The notes under the pieces were generated by a model. The model saw only the letters and a program-made list of their open reading frames with translations, did not search any database and was not told the DNA's origin. From Roseateles_B flavus (GTDB taxonomy: Bacteria > Pseudomonadota > Gammaproteobacteria > Burkholderiales > Burkholderiaceae_C): DNA of 64,000 nt. Within the stretch, counting starts at the first letter, position 1, and each line of letters opens with the position of its first letter. Shown piece by piece: positions 8,901 through 16,418 of the stretch. A program made the translations under genes and the position numbers. Where the stretch lies: contig NZ_JBDPZC010000005.1 in NCBI RefSeq assembly GCF_039872765.1, positions 124,001 through 188,000 on the forward strand, read 5' to 3'.

Positions 8901-9389
8901 CAGCTGCAGCTCTGGCGCGATGCCGAGCTGCTGCAGCAAGGCCATGGGCGCGGCTCGCAGCAGCTGGGAGAACCAGGCATGGAAGGTGCGGATCTCCACC
9001 GGCCGCCCGCCCTCCAGCAGGCGCTGCTGCAGACCCTGCAGCAGCGGTGCGGCGCGCTGGGCCTCGTCCTCGGCCATGCCGCGCTGGATCAGGGCTTCGC
9101 AGCGCCCGGCATGGTCTGCCCGGGCGAACTCGGAGAGCCACTCCGCCAGGCGCTGGCGCATTTCACCAGCGGCCTTGCGGGTGAAGGTGATGGCCACGAT
9201 CTGCTGGGGCTCGGCGCCGTCCAGCAGGGCCCGCAGGATGCGCGACACCAGCATCCAGGTCTTGCCTGCGCCGGCACAGGCTTCCACGACCACGCTGCGC
9301 CGCGGGTCGCAGGCCACCTGATAGAAGCGCTCGCGCGGCACGACGCGCGCATCGACCGTGTAGGCCGCATTCGCCTGGGGCGCCGCCAT
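5991..9389 (-). CDS. addA: AddA-type UvrD-family helicase with C-terminal nuclease domain
   Basis: This 1132-residue protein combines a superfamily 1A helicase with a RecB-like nuclease. Helicase motifs are visible in order: Walker A (ACAGAGKT, residues 37-44), ITFTRKAAGEMRQRL, the Walker B region IDEFQDTSPLQWQ, GDPKQSIYRFRRAEP (motif III/IV) and LLTVHGAKGLEARVVVLMD (motif V). The last 150 residues hold a PD-(D/E)xK nuclease core (RLDRLVL, then WVLDYKLHEAP, then YVQQLQQY). Together with the upstream AddB-like partner it should form a heterodimeric helicase-nuclease that resects double-strand breaks for RecA, replacing RecBCD. The start at 9389 overlaps the partner's stop as TGATG, with GGGAGGGG upstream, implying translational coupling. 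A GTG 18 bases upstream is an alternative start. Confidence 0.9.
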   Translation of the reverse strand: MAAPQANAAYTVDARVVPRERFYQVACDPRRSVVVEACAGAGKTWMLVSRILRALLDGAEPQQIVAITFTRKAAGEMRQRLAEWLSEFARADHAGRCEALIQRGMAEDEAQRAAPLLQGLQQRLLEGGRPVEIRTFHAWFSQLLRAAPMALLQQLGIAPELQLLEDESELMPEVWRGFHARLLADAPLLADYQALVDDCGRSKVLRWLEAGFGKRVELRLAQAQGVLMGSVEGAASVSARFAGADPLDCIEAMRPQWQDLALELGQGRNETMRKAATAIEQALSDQLPPAALFEVLRGKLLTKSGTPVKALATSPLAAALADDIALVQRGLDQQEAQVLHQRLARLSLVLVDSFDQIKKTRGLVDMNDLERGALAVLGDAALAGWVQERLDTQLRHLLIDEFQDTSPLQWQALHAWLSSYSGAGGGGSGQRPLSVFIVGDPKQSIYRFRRAEPRVFAAARDFLQQGLDAAVLACDHTRRNAPQVLAAVNAALLQAQGLGEYQDFRAHTTESGGVDALAGVCRLDAEPEADPAAAAPAGEADGSADDEAALAWRPSLSEARHEPELQRRAGEAQRIARALGELLAAGGLQPGDIFVLARKREALRVLAQALKAQGIAHVAPEELALLDSPDVRDVLALLDALASPSHDLSLAHALRSPLFGVSEAALLQLSLAARTVRRLGAADADEAGASRCTFWQALIQSDESALEPALQRARGLLASWAASLQQSTPQELLDRIFAEGDLLARVAQCVPPSERRSRLHALQSLLGLALDLDGGRYATVYGFVRALRQRALSLPAHGEADAVQLLTVHGAKGLEARVVVLMDCDAAPARADHATLLVDWPVDLPGPRRVAFIASESSPPPALEPLMRFEQGERQREELNALYVAMTRAKSRLVISRSVSARGGGAGSWWQRLQALAEPWQPAAGAQLAPAGHDFSLLELPLLPEVPPKVQALGQDLGQDLAPAEPAELVVRTTELDEMAALGEAMHRVLEWASGPQGQGGALEPLLGAAAQMYGLDARRSERLERSVRAILASPDCAPFFDAAQLQWAGNEVPISHEGQDLRLDRLVLRRPAPGEQAQWWVLDYKLHEAPQRQPEYVQQLQQYRAAVQALQPGESVRIAFITGQGRLVELA

Positions 9390-12055
9390 CAGAGAGTCCC
9401 CTCCCACCAGTCATCCTTGCGGCACAGGCCGCGCACGGGGCACAGCGCGCAGGCCCGGCCTTCGCCCAGGGCAGGCAGGGCCGCGCCGGCCTGCACGGCC
9501 GCCAGGTCCTGCTCCAGGCCCTGGCGCGCCAGCTCAGCGCTGTGCTGCACCTCGGGATGCGGCAGCAGCTGCAGGCCCTTGCTGTCGTCCAGCATCAGGT
9601 AGGCGGCCTCCAGCGCCGCGCCAGCCTGGGCAGCCTCCTCGGCGCTCAGCAAGGCGTAGACGGCCAGCTGGGTGTCCTCGAGCGGGCGCTTGAGCTTGTC
9701 CTTGATGGACTCGGTGGAACCGGTCTTGTAGTCCAGCAGCAGACGGCGCCCGGGCTGGTCGTCCAGACGGTCCAGGCGACCCTGCAGGCGCAGCTCGCGC
9801 AGGGCCGGATGCGTCCAGGGCTGGCAGTGCCGGGACTGCTCGCCGGCCTCGTAGTGCCAGCCGGCCGACTCGTGCGCCTGCAGCCACGCCAGGTAGCGCG
9901 GCAGCAGGCGACGAAAGCTGGCCAGATAGGGCAGGAACTCGGCCTCGGACAGCCCCATGCGCTGGCGCTCCTGCTCGGCGGCGTCCGCCAGGGCCTGCGC
10001 AGCGTCGCTGCCGGGCTGCGCCTTGCGCTGCTCGTGGAAGCGGTGAAGCACGGCGTGCAGCCAGTTGCCGTAGTCGCGCTTGTCCAGCTCCTCGGTGAGC
10101 TCCTCATCCTCGCGCAGGCCCAGCAGCTGCAGGCCGAAGAACTGGTAGGGGCAGTTGCGCAGGGCGTCCAGCGCGCTGGCGCTGAGGGCGCGCGGCAGCT
10201 GGCCCGGCGCATTCGCCTGGGCCATGTGCATGGGCCGGGCCGTCAGGGCGCGCTGCGGCCGGGGGTCCTGCCACGCAGGAATCGCCCCGGCACCGGCCTG
10301 CTCCCGGGCGGCCTCCAGGCGCTCCAGCAAGGGGCTGCGCGCCAGGGGCTCGCTACCGGCCCGGTCGCATCGAAGCAGGGTCAGATGGGGGGCGCGCAGC
10401 AGCTGCACGAAACCCGCCGCCAGCTGGGCTCGCCGCCCGGCCTGGTCCGGCAGGCCCAGCTGGCGCGCCAGGGCCTCGGGCAGCAGCACGGGGCCTGCCG
10501 CCACCTGGCCCAGGGTCTGGGCATCGGCCCCCGGCAGCACGATGGCGGCAAAGGGGCGCAGCATGGCCCGGGCCAGGGGCGTGACCAGCACTTGCAGGTC
10601 CGTAGGCAGCTCGGGCACGAACTGCTGGGCCTCCAGGGTCTCGTTGACCCATTGGACGAAGTCGGCGCTGCCCAGCAGCGTGCTCTGCAGGGCGAGCTGA
10701 TGTGCCGAATCAGGCCAGGGCTCGCGCTGCAGCCACAGGGCCAGCAGCAGCTGACGCCCCGCGGCCTGCTCGCCCAGCCAGGCCAGGCCCCCCAGGCGCT
10801 CCAGCAAGAGACGAAGCTGCTTGAGCCAGGTCTCCAGGCTGCGCAGCGCCGGGCCCGCGCGCAAGAGGGCGATCTGCTCCTGCGCGTCCTGCCACAGGAA
10901 GGCCGCTGAGCCCTTCAGGTGCGCGAGCTGAACCGCACCGGCCTGCACCCAGCCCAGGCGGCGGCATTGGGACTCGAGCTGGTCGACGGCGTCGGCAGCC
11001 TGGCGTTCACGCAGGTCGCGGGCCAGATCGCTCTTGAGCCACTGCAGCAGCTCGTCGACACTGGCCCGCGGCTGAGCCGCGCGCAGCAGCGCCATCAGCT
11101 GGGCGGCCTCGGGGGTGGTCGCCAGGGTCCAGCCGGTTTCGTCGCCCAGGCGCACGGACTGCCGCTCCAGCAGGGCACGCACGCGCCGCACGAGCACCCG
11201 GTCCTGGGCGATCAGGGCCACGGGCAGCTCCTGCCGCCGGATGTGCTCCAGCACCGTGGCAGCCGTGCACTGGGCCAGCGATTCGGGGTCCTCGCAGCGG
11301 GCCTCCTGCAGGCGGGCCGGGGGAGGATCCAGCGCCAGTTGCTCCAGCACGCAGTCGGCATCCAGCAGCAGGCAGGGGATGCCCTGGGCGGCGGCATCCG
11401 CCAGCAGGGCGTCGCTCAGTGGGTCGACACCGCCGGCGCGCATCAGCACCCAGGCGCTGGGGCGCAGGCTGAAGAGGGCGTCTGTCGCCGGCACGCGGCT
11501 GTCGCTGGCGGCCCACTCGAGCGCCACCAGGGCCAGGGCCCGTTCCAGGTCAGCCGGCCCGCCCTGCTGCAGGGCCTGGCGGGCATGCGGCCAAAAGGCC
11601 TGCCGACCTTGCGGCCCCAGGGCCTGGGCGTGGCGCGCCAGGGCTTGCGCGGCCTCCACGAGATGCTGCAGGGCCAGTCGCCAGGCCCGGGGGTCCTGCT
11701 CGCACAGCGCCTCGGCCCAACTCTGGCCGGCCAGCAGCTGGCGTGCGTTGAGCACGTCGATGGCGGCATCGAAGCTGATCTGCAGTCCTTGCGAGAGCGG
11801 GCTGGGCCCCAGGGCGGAGGCCAGGCTGTGCGTGGTTTCCATGCGAGGCTGCCAGAGCCCCGTGCTGCGCCAGGCCCGCCGCGCCGAGGCCAGGTGCTGG
11901 GCAAAGGGCAGCAGGACGACGGCATCCCGGCTCTGCACGCCGCGCGCCTGCATCCAGGCGGCCATGCGCTGGACGGCCGCGTCCCAGAAGGGCCGGGCGC
12001 CGTCGCCGAGGCCCAGGGGCAGGTGTTGCGTCTCGATCTGTTGTTCTGCAGTCAC
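9389..12055 (-). CDS. addB: AddB-like PD-(D/E)xK exonuclease subunit
   Basis: About 888 residues from a GTG start at 12055, which has GGAG eleven bases upstream; the frame stays open to 12124. The C-terminal nuclease domain shows GRLDRLDD, then LLLDYKTGSTESIKDKL and QLAVYALL. These are the D, DxK and Q-x3-Y elements of the RecB/AddB nuclease family. Four cysteines flank it, one before (LRNCPYQFFGLQ) and three at the end (CALCPVRGLC). This is the layout of the AddB/Cas4 4Fe-4S staple. The N-terminal half looks like an inactivated helicase core with no Walker A glycine-lysine loop, as in proteobacterial AddB forms that do not hydrolyse ATP. It overlaps addA by one base and diverges from trxA. 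Confidence 0.87.
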   Translation of the reverse strand: MTAEQQIETQHLPLGLGDGARPFWDAAVQRMAAWMQARGVQSRDAVVLLPFAQHLASARRAWRSTGLWQPRMETTHSLASALGPSPLSQGLQISFDAAIDVLNARQLLAGQSWAEALCEQDPRAWRLALQHLVEAAQALARHAQALGPQGRQAFWPHARQALQQGGPADLERALALVALEWAASDSRVPATDALFSLRPSAWVLMRAGGVDPLSDALLADAAAQGIPCLLLDADCVLEQLALDPPPARLQEARCEDPESLAQCTAATVLEHIRRQELPVALIAQDRVLVRRVRALLERQSVRLGDETGWTLATTPEAAQLMALLRAAQPRASVDELLQWLKSDLARDLRERQAADAVDQLESQCRRLGWVQAGAVQLAHLKGSAAFLWQDAQEQIALLRAGPALRSLETWLKQLRLLLERLGGLAWLGEQAAGRQLLLALWLQREPWPDSAHQLALQSTLLGSADFVQWVNETLEAQQFVPELPTDLQVLVTPLARAMLRPFAAIVLPGADAQTLGQVAAGPVLLPEALARQLGLPDQAGRRAQLAAGFVQLLRAPHLTLLRCDRAGSEPLARSPLLERLEAAREQAGAGAIPAWQDPRPQRALTARPMHMAQANAPGQLPRALSASALDALRNCPYQFFGLQLLGLREDEELTEELDKRDYGNWLHAVLHRFHEQRKAQPGSDAAQALADAAEQERQRMGLSEAEFLPYLASFRRLLPRYLAWLQAHESAGWHYEAGEQSRHCQPWTHPALRELRLQGRLDRLDDQPGRRLLLDYKTGSTESIKDKLKRPLEDTQLAVYALLSAEEAAQAGAALEAAYLMLDDSKGLQLLPHPEVQHSAELARQGLEQDLAAVQAGAALPALGEGRACALCPVRGLCRKDDWWEGTL

Positions 12056-12243
12056 GCCGTGCAAGGCTCCGTCCCGACATCCCCGGCGCCCGGCAAGCGC
12101 CAGTTCGCCAGCCATGAACCCCAATCAGTTCGGGCCCTTGGCTCTTGTGTCAGAATCATTGTGCCCTGAGTCCTGCCCCCTGGCGGGCTCGCAAGACAGT
12201 GACTCGGGCCCCGGCTGCGTGCAGCCTGTCCAAGGACTCATCC

Positions 12244-12573
12244 ATGAGCAGCGAACTGATCAAACACATCTCCGACGCGTCATTCGACGCCGATGTCCTC
12301 CAATCCGCCACGCCCGTGCTGGTGGACTACTGGGCCGAATGGTGCGGCCCCTGCAAGATGATTGCCCCCATCCTGGACGAAGTGGCCAAGGATTACGGCA
12401 GCCGCCTGCAGGTCACCAAGATGAACGTGGACGAGAACCGTGAAGTGCCCGCCAAGTTCGGCATCCGCGGCATCCCGACCCTCATGCTCTTCAAGGACGG
12501 TCAGCTGGCCGCCACCAAGGTCGGCGCCCTCTCCAAGGCCCAGTTGACGTCCTTCCTCGACGCCAACCTATAA
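12244..12573 (+). CDS. trxA: Thioredoxin 1
   Basis: This is a 109-residue thioredoxin with the redox-active CGPC at residues 34-37 (YWAEWCGPCKMIAP) and the cis-proline loop GIRGIPTLMLFKDG. It reduces protein disulfides in the cytosol (ribonucleotide reductase, PAPS reductase, methionine sulfoxide reductases) using thioredoxin reductase. The ATG at 244 of the 12-kb block has AAGGA about nine bases upstream and gives the family length. An upstream in-frame extension of 33 codons lacks family similarity. It is followed by rho, the same neighbour order as in E. coli, and the rho promoter appears to lie inside its last codons. Confidence 0.98.
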   Translation: MSSELIKHISDASFDADVLQSATPVLVDYWAEWCGPCKMIAPILDEVAKDYGSRLQVTKMNVDENREVPAKFGIRGIPTLMLFKDGQLAATKVGALSKAQLTSFLDANL

Positions 12574-12574
12574 T
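12544..12574 (+). promoter_or_regulatory. Candidate sigma-70 promoter for rho inside the trxA 3' end
   Basis: TTGACG (12544-12549) and a perfect TATAAT (12569-12574) are separated by 19 bases. The -10 overlaps the trxA stop codon. A start near 12581 would give a leader of about 215 bases before rho. Confidence 0.6.
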
Positions 12575-12584
12575 CTCCCCACAT

Positions 12585-12606
12585 GCCCGGCCCCACTCGG
12601 CCGGGC
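12585..12606 (+). other. Hairpin at the 5' end of the rho leader
   Basis: GCCCGGCC and GGCCGGGC pair perfectly (8 bp) around a six-base loop. No T-tract follows. It sits a few bases after the predicted transcription start, and could also end trxA mRNA. Confidence 0.6.
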
Positions 12607-12618
12607 TTGAATGGCCAA

Positions 12619-12649
12619 CATGCCCCAGCCGGACCGGCTTCGGGGCATG
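12619..12649 (+). other. Strong stem-loop in the rho leader
   Basis: CATGCCCC-AGCCG pairs with CGGCT-(TC bulge)-GGGGCATG around a three-base loop, giving 13 pairs. It has no T-tract. With the first hairpin it structures the untranslated rho leader, a place where rho autoregulation is known in other bacteria. Confidence 0.6.
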
Positions 12650-12796
12650 GACTCGGCGCCCAAGCTCCCGCCCCTTTCTGTTTTGTATTGACTGCCCTGA
12701 TGCGCTGCGCATGGGCGGCTGTGGCGATGGCGATGGCGACCGAAGATCCTGTCCCGGGTTTCTGGCAGACCCTGGACGACCCAACCGGGTTTCCCC

Positions 12797-14059
12797 ATGC
12801 ATCTTTCTGAACTGAAAGCGCTTCACGTTTCCGCCCTCATCAAGATGGGTGAGGAGCTGGAGATCGACAACGTCGCCCGCATGCGCAAGCAGGAGCTGAT
12901 GTTCGCGATCATGAAGAAGCGCGCCAAAGCCGGCGAGCAAGTCTTCGGCGACGGCGTCCTCGAAGTCCTGCCTGACGGCTTCGGCTTCCTGCGTTCGCCG
13001 GACACCAGCTACATGGCGTCCACCGACGACATCTACCTCTCCCCGAGCCAGATCCGCCGCTTCAATCTCCACACCGGAGACATGATCGAAGGCGAAGTGC
13101 GCGTCCCCAAGGACGGTGAACGCTACTTCGCGCTGGTCAAGGTCGACCGCGTGAACGGGCTCACCCCCGAGGAGAGCAAGCACAAGATCATGTTCGAGAA
13201 CCTGACGCCCTTGTTCCCCAAGGAGCAGTTCAAGCTCGAGCGCGACATCAAGAGCGACGAGAACATCACCGGCCGCATCATCGACCTCATCGCGCCCATC
13301 GGTAAAGGCCAGCGCGCCCTGCTGGTGGCCCAGCCCAAGACCGGCAAGACGATGATGATGCAGCAGCTGGCACACGCCATCACGGCCAATCATCCGGAAG
13401 CGCACCTCATCGTGCTGCTGGTGGACGAGCGCCCTGAGGAAGTGACCGAAATGCTGCGCACCGTCCGCGGCGAGGTGATCTCCTCCACCTTCGACGAACC
13501 CGCCGCCCGCCACGTGCAGGTCGCCGAAATGGTGATCGAGCGCGCCAAGCGCCTGGTAGAGCTCAAGAAGGACGTGGTGATCCTGCTGGACTCCATCACC
13601 CGGCTGGCCCGCGCCTACAACAACGTCCTGCCCTCCTCCGGCAAGGTGCTGACCGGCGGCGTGGACGCCAACGCCCTGCAGCGTCCCAAGCGCTTCTTCG
13701 GTGCGGCCCGCAATGTCGAGGAAGGCGGCTCGCTGACCATCATCGGCACCGCGCTGATCGATACCGGCTCGCGCATGGACGAAGTGATCTACGAAGAGTT
13801 CAAGGGCACCGGCAACTGCGAAATCCACCTGGATCGCCGCATGGCCGAGAAGCGTGTCTATCCCTCGATCCTGATCAACAAGTCCGGCACCCGCCGCGAG
13901 GAGCTGCTGCTCAAGCCCGAGATCCTGCAAAAGAGCTGGATCCTGCGCAAGCTGCTCTACAACATGGACGAGATCGAGGCGATGGAGTTCATCCTCGACA
14001 AGATGAAGGCCAGCAAGAACAACCACGACTTCTTCGACATGATGCGAAGAGGCGGGTAA
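12797..14059 (+). CDS. rho: Transcription termination factor Rho
   Basis: A 420-residue RNA-dependent ATPase/helicase, almost identical in plan to E. coli Rho (419 residues). The N-terminal OB-fold RNA site contains DGFGFLRSP (residues 60-68). The ATPase has Walker A QPKTGKT (179-185), Walker B VVILLDSITRLARAYN, the Q-loop next to it and the R-loop PSSGKVLTGGVD. The hexamer loads at C-rich rut sites and terminates transcription. The start codon ATG gives MHLSELKALHVSALIKMG, the family's usual N-terminus. It follows trxA at a 223-base distance filled with strong hairpins and ends in an intrinsic terminator. Confidence 0.99.
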   Translation: MHLSELKALHVSALIKMGEELEIDNVARMRKQELMFAIMKKRAKAGEQVFGDGVLEVLPDGFGFLRSPDTSYMASTDDIYLSPSQIRRFNLHTGDMIEGEVRVPKDGERYFALVKVDRVNGLTPEESKHKIMFENLTPLFPKEQFKLERDIKSDENITGRIIDLIAPIGKGQRALLVAQPKTGKTMMMQQLAHAITANHPEAHLIVLLVDERPEEVTEMLRTVRGEVISSTFDEPAARHVQVAEMVIERAKRLVELKKDVVILLDSITRLARAYNNVLPSSGKVLTGGVDANALQRPKRFFGAARNVEEGGSLTIIGTALIDTGSRMDEVIYEEFKGTGNCEIHLDRRMAEKRVYPSILINKSGTRREELLLKPEILQKSWILRKLLYNMDEIEAMEFILDKMKASKNNHDFFDMMRRGG

Positions 14060-14073
14060 ATCTGGCCTCGCAG

Positions 14074-14107
14074 CGCCGCCTCCCGCACCGGGTAGGCGGC
14101 GTTTTCA
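14074..14107 (+). terminator. Intrinsic terminator of rho
   Basis: CGCCGCC-T-CCCG pairs with CGGG-TA-GGCGGCG and is followed by TTTTCATTT. It starts 15 bases past the rho stop. Its T-tract runs into the promoter region of rpmE2. Confidence 0.85.
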
Positions 14108-14115
14108 TTTGTGGC

Positions 14116-14121
14116 TATAAT
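14116..14121 (+). promoter_or_regulatory. -10 element for rpmE2
   Basis: A perfect TATAAT lies 83 bases upstream of the rpmE2 ATG and only about ten bases after the rho terminator T-tract. The upstream -35 position falls in the terminator stem and shows no consensus hexamer. Confidence 0.5.
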
Positions 14122-14204
14122 CAACGTTTTTCCGCCGCCAGAAAGTGCGTCACATGGTGTGACGTGGCTCCCGGCACTGAAACAGCTACGGCGAGAGGTT
14201 TCCC

Positions 14205-14462
14205 ATGAAAGAAGGCATTCACCCCAACTACCGCGACGTGGTGTTCGTGGACCAGTCCAACGGCTTCCAGTTCGTGACGCGTTCGACCGTCCAGACCAAG
14301 GAAACCATCACCGTCGACGGCAAGGATTTCCCGCTGGTCAAGCTGGAAACCACCAGCGAATCGCACCCCTTCTACACCGGCACTCAGAAGAGCGTCGACA
14401 ACCTGGGCGGTCGCGTCGAGAAGTTCCGCAACAAGTTCGCTCGCGTCGGCCTCAAGAAGTAA
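14205..14462 (+). CDS. rpmE2: 50S ribosomal protein L31 type B
   Basis: This is an 85-residue L31 of the type B (YkgM-like) class. It starts MKEGIHPNYRDVVFVDQSNG, shows the GKDFPLVKLETTSESHPFYTG core, and has the extended C-terminal FRNKFARVGLKK. The zinc-binding cysteines of type A L31 are absent, as in the C-minus paralogues that replace the zinc form under zinc limitation. In many Burkholderiales the type B form is the only or main L31. The gene has GAGAGG about eight bases upstream, and an intrinsic terminator follows. Its place right after rho is typical of betaproteobacteria. Confidence 0.98.
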   Translation: MKEGIHPNYRDVVFVDQSNGFQFVTRSTVQTKETITVDGKDFPLVKLETTSESHPFYTGTQKSVDNLGGRVEKFRNKFARVGLKK

Positions 14463-14500
14463 GCCCCGCGGCCGCGCTTCGAGCGTCGAGCCCCACAGAA

Positions 14501-14525
14501 AAGGCAGCCCCGGCTGCCTTTTTTC
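14501..14525 (+). terminator. Intrinsic terminator of rpmE2
   Basis: AAGGCAGCC and GGCTGCCTT form a nine-pair stem followed by six T residues, about 38 bases past the rpmE2 stop. Confidence 0.9.
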
Positions 14526-14633
14526 ATGTCCACGTCCCCCTGCATGCGCCTGGCGTAGGACGCCGCATGCCACCGGCCCAGCGTCTGCCCGTAATTGGGG
14601 CATGATGCGGCCTTCAAGCCCTCTGCCGCCTGC

Positions 14634-16295
14634 GTGAACCAAGCCACCCCCGCCATCGTTGCCGAACGCGGCGCCCAACGCCTGCCCCGACTGGCCCTGC
14701 TGCTCTTCTGTGCGGCCTATGTGATCCCTGGCGTCTTCGGCCGCGACCCCTGGCGCAACGCCGACCTCACGGCCTACGGCTTCATGGCCAAGATCGCCGC
14801 CGGACTGAGCCCCTGGCATCATCCCGAGCTGGGCGGCATCACCACGGACGGCGGCCTGCTGCCCTACTGGGTCGGCGCCCTCTTCATCAAGCTGCTGCCC
14901 TTCCTGGATCCCGCCGTGGCGGCGCGCATCCCCTTCGCGCTGATCCTGGTCGGGGTGATCGCCCTGGTCTGGTACAGCAGCTTCCATTTCGCCCGCACGG
15001 AAGCCGCCCAGCCGGTGGCCTTTGCCTTCGGAGGCGAGGCGCAGGCGGTGGACTACGCCCGCGCCCTGGCAGACGGTGCCCTGCTGGCCCTGGTGGCCTC
15101 GCTGGGGCTGCTGCTGCTGGGCCATGAAACCACGCCGGAGTTGCTGCAGCTGCTGGGCATGGCCCTGTTCGTGTACGGCATGGCAGCGGCGCCCTTCCGC
15201 GCCCTGAAGGCCCGCCTGGCCCTGCTGCTGGCCCTGCCCATCCTCGCGGCCTCCGCCGCACCGGCCGTCGCCCTGATGCTGGGGCTGGGTGGCGCCTTGA
15301 TCTGCTGGCGCTCGGCCTATGAGCCGGTACGGGCCAGCATGCTGTGGGTCGTCGCGGCCACCGCGCTGTCGGCCCTGCTGGCCTGGGCGCTGGGCAGCTG
15401 GGCCTGGCGACTGCAGGCCCTGCCCGGGGCTGACTTCCCCCTGCGTGTCGGGACCCTGCTGCTGTGGTTCGCCTGGCCGGTCTGGCCGCTGGCGCTGTGG
15501 ACGCTGTGGCGCTGGCGCGCCTACCTGCAGCGCCGCCATGTCAGCGTGCCCCTGCTGGCCGTCATGGTCTCGCTGCTCAGCTGCCTGGCCATGGGCGGTT
15601 CGGACCGCGCCCTGATGCTGGGCCTGCCCGCGCTGGCCGTGCTGGCGAGCTTCGCACTGCCGACCTTCAGTCGCAGCATGAGTGCCATGCTGGACTGGTT
15701 CTCGATGTTCTTCTTCAGCGCCATCGCGCTGTTCATCTGGCTCTACTACCTGTCCATGCAGACGGGCTGGCCGGCCCAGCCACTGGCCAATGTGCGCAAC
15801 CTGGCCAAGGGCTTCGAGCCCAGCTTCCACCCGCTGGCGCTGCTGTTCGCGGTCCTGGGCACGGCGGCTTGGCTGGGACTGCTGCGCTGGCGCACCGCGC
15901 GCCACCGGCATGCGCTGTGGAAGAGCATGGTGCTGCCCTCGGGCGGCGTGGCCCTGGCCTGGCTGCTGGCCATGACCCTGTGGCTGCCGGTGCTGGACTA
16001 TGCACGCAGCCACCGGCCGCTGGTCGAGCGACTGGCCCGCGTCATGCCCGCGGACACGACCTGCCTGGCCACGCCGGGCCAGGCGCTGTCGCTGGTGGCG
16101 GCCCTGGAAGTCCACGGGCACTGGAAGGTTGACGCCCTGCGCAGCGCCGCCGACACCTCATGCCGGCTGCTGCTGGTCCAGTCGGATGACGCCAATGCCT
16201 CGGCGCCCACTCCGGGATGGCAACTGCTCGCGACGGTCAAGCGGCCAACCGATCGGAACCTGTCCTACCGCCTGTACCAGCGCGAGGCACGCTGA
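14634..16295 (+). CDS. GT-C/ArnT-like glycosyltransferase family membrane protein
   Basis: About 553 residues with roughly 11-12 hydrophobic segments and a soluble C-terminal tail of about 90 residues. The N-terminal loop after the first membrane segment (FGRDPWRNADLTAYG) resembles the first periplasmic loop of ArnT/PMT-type (GT39, GT-C fold) transferases, where an acidic residue is catalytic. These enzymes move a sugar from a polyprenyl phosphate carrier onto lipid A, protein or other acceptors. Acceptor and donor are unknown here and no glycan genes adjoin it. I chose the GTG at 14634 (VNQATPAIVAERG). A TTG 39 bases upstream is an alternative, and neither has a strong ribosome site. The end is convergent with phoR. 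Confidence 0.75.
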   Translation: MNQATPAIVAERGAQRLPRLALLLFCAAYVIPGVFGRDPWRNADLTAYGFMAKIAAGLSPWHHPELGGITTDGGLLPYWVGALFIKLLPFLDPAVAARIPFALILVGVIALVWYSSFHFARTEAAQPVAFAFGGEAQAVDYARALADGALLALVASLGLLLLGHETTPELLQLLGMALFVYGMAAAPFRALKARLALLLALPILAASAAPAVALMLGLGGALICWRSAYEPVRASMLWVVAATALSALLAWALGSWAWRLQALPGADFPLRVGTLLLWFAWPVWPLALWTLWRWRAYLQRRHVSVPLLAVMVSLLSCLAMGGSDRALMLGLPALAVLASFALPTFSRSMSAMLDWFSMFFFSAIALFIWLYYLSMQTGWPAQPLANVRNLAKGFEPSFHPLALLFAVLGTAAWLGLLRWRTARHRHALWKSMVLPSGGVALAWLLAMTLWLPVLDYARSHRPLVERLARVMPADTTCLATPGQALSLVAALEVHGHWKVDALRSAADTSCRLLLVQSDDANASAPTPGWQLLATVKRPTDRNLSYRLYQREAR

Positions 16296-16317
16296 GCGCC
16301 TCGAGCCCAGCCGCGAG

Positions 16318-16348
<31 letters not shown>

Positions 16349-16418
16349 GGCCCGCCCTCCTCGTCCCCCCGCGTTCAAGACAGACGGGACCACAGATGGA
16401 AGTGCCTTCAGGGGCCGC

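Noticed and set aside
6891..9602. A 903-codon open frame antisense to addA
   Set aside because: It is Gln/Gly/Arg/His-rich with no motif, while the opposite strand carries all helicase motifs in order.
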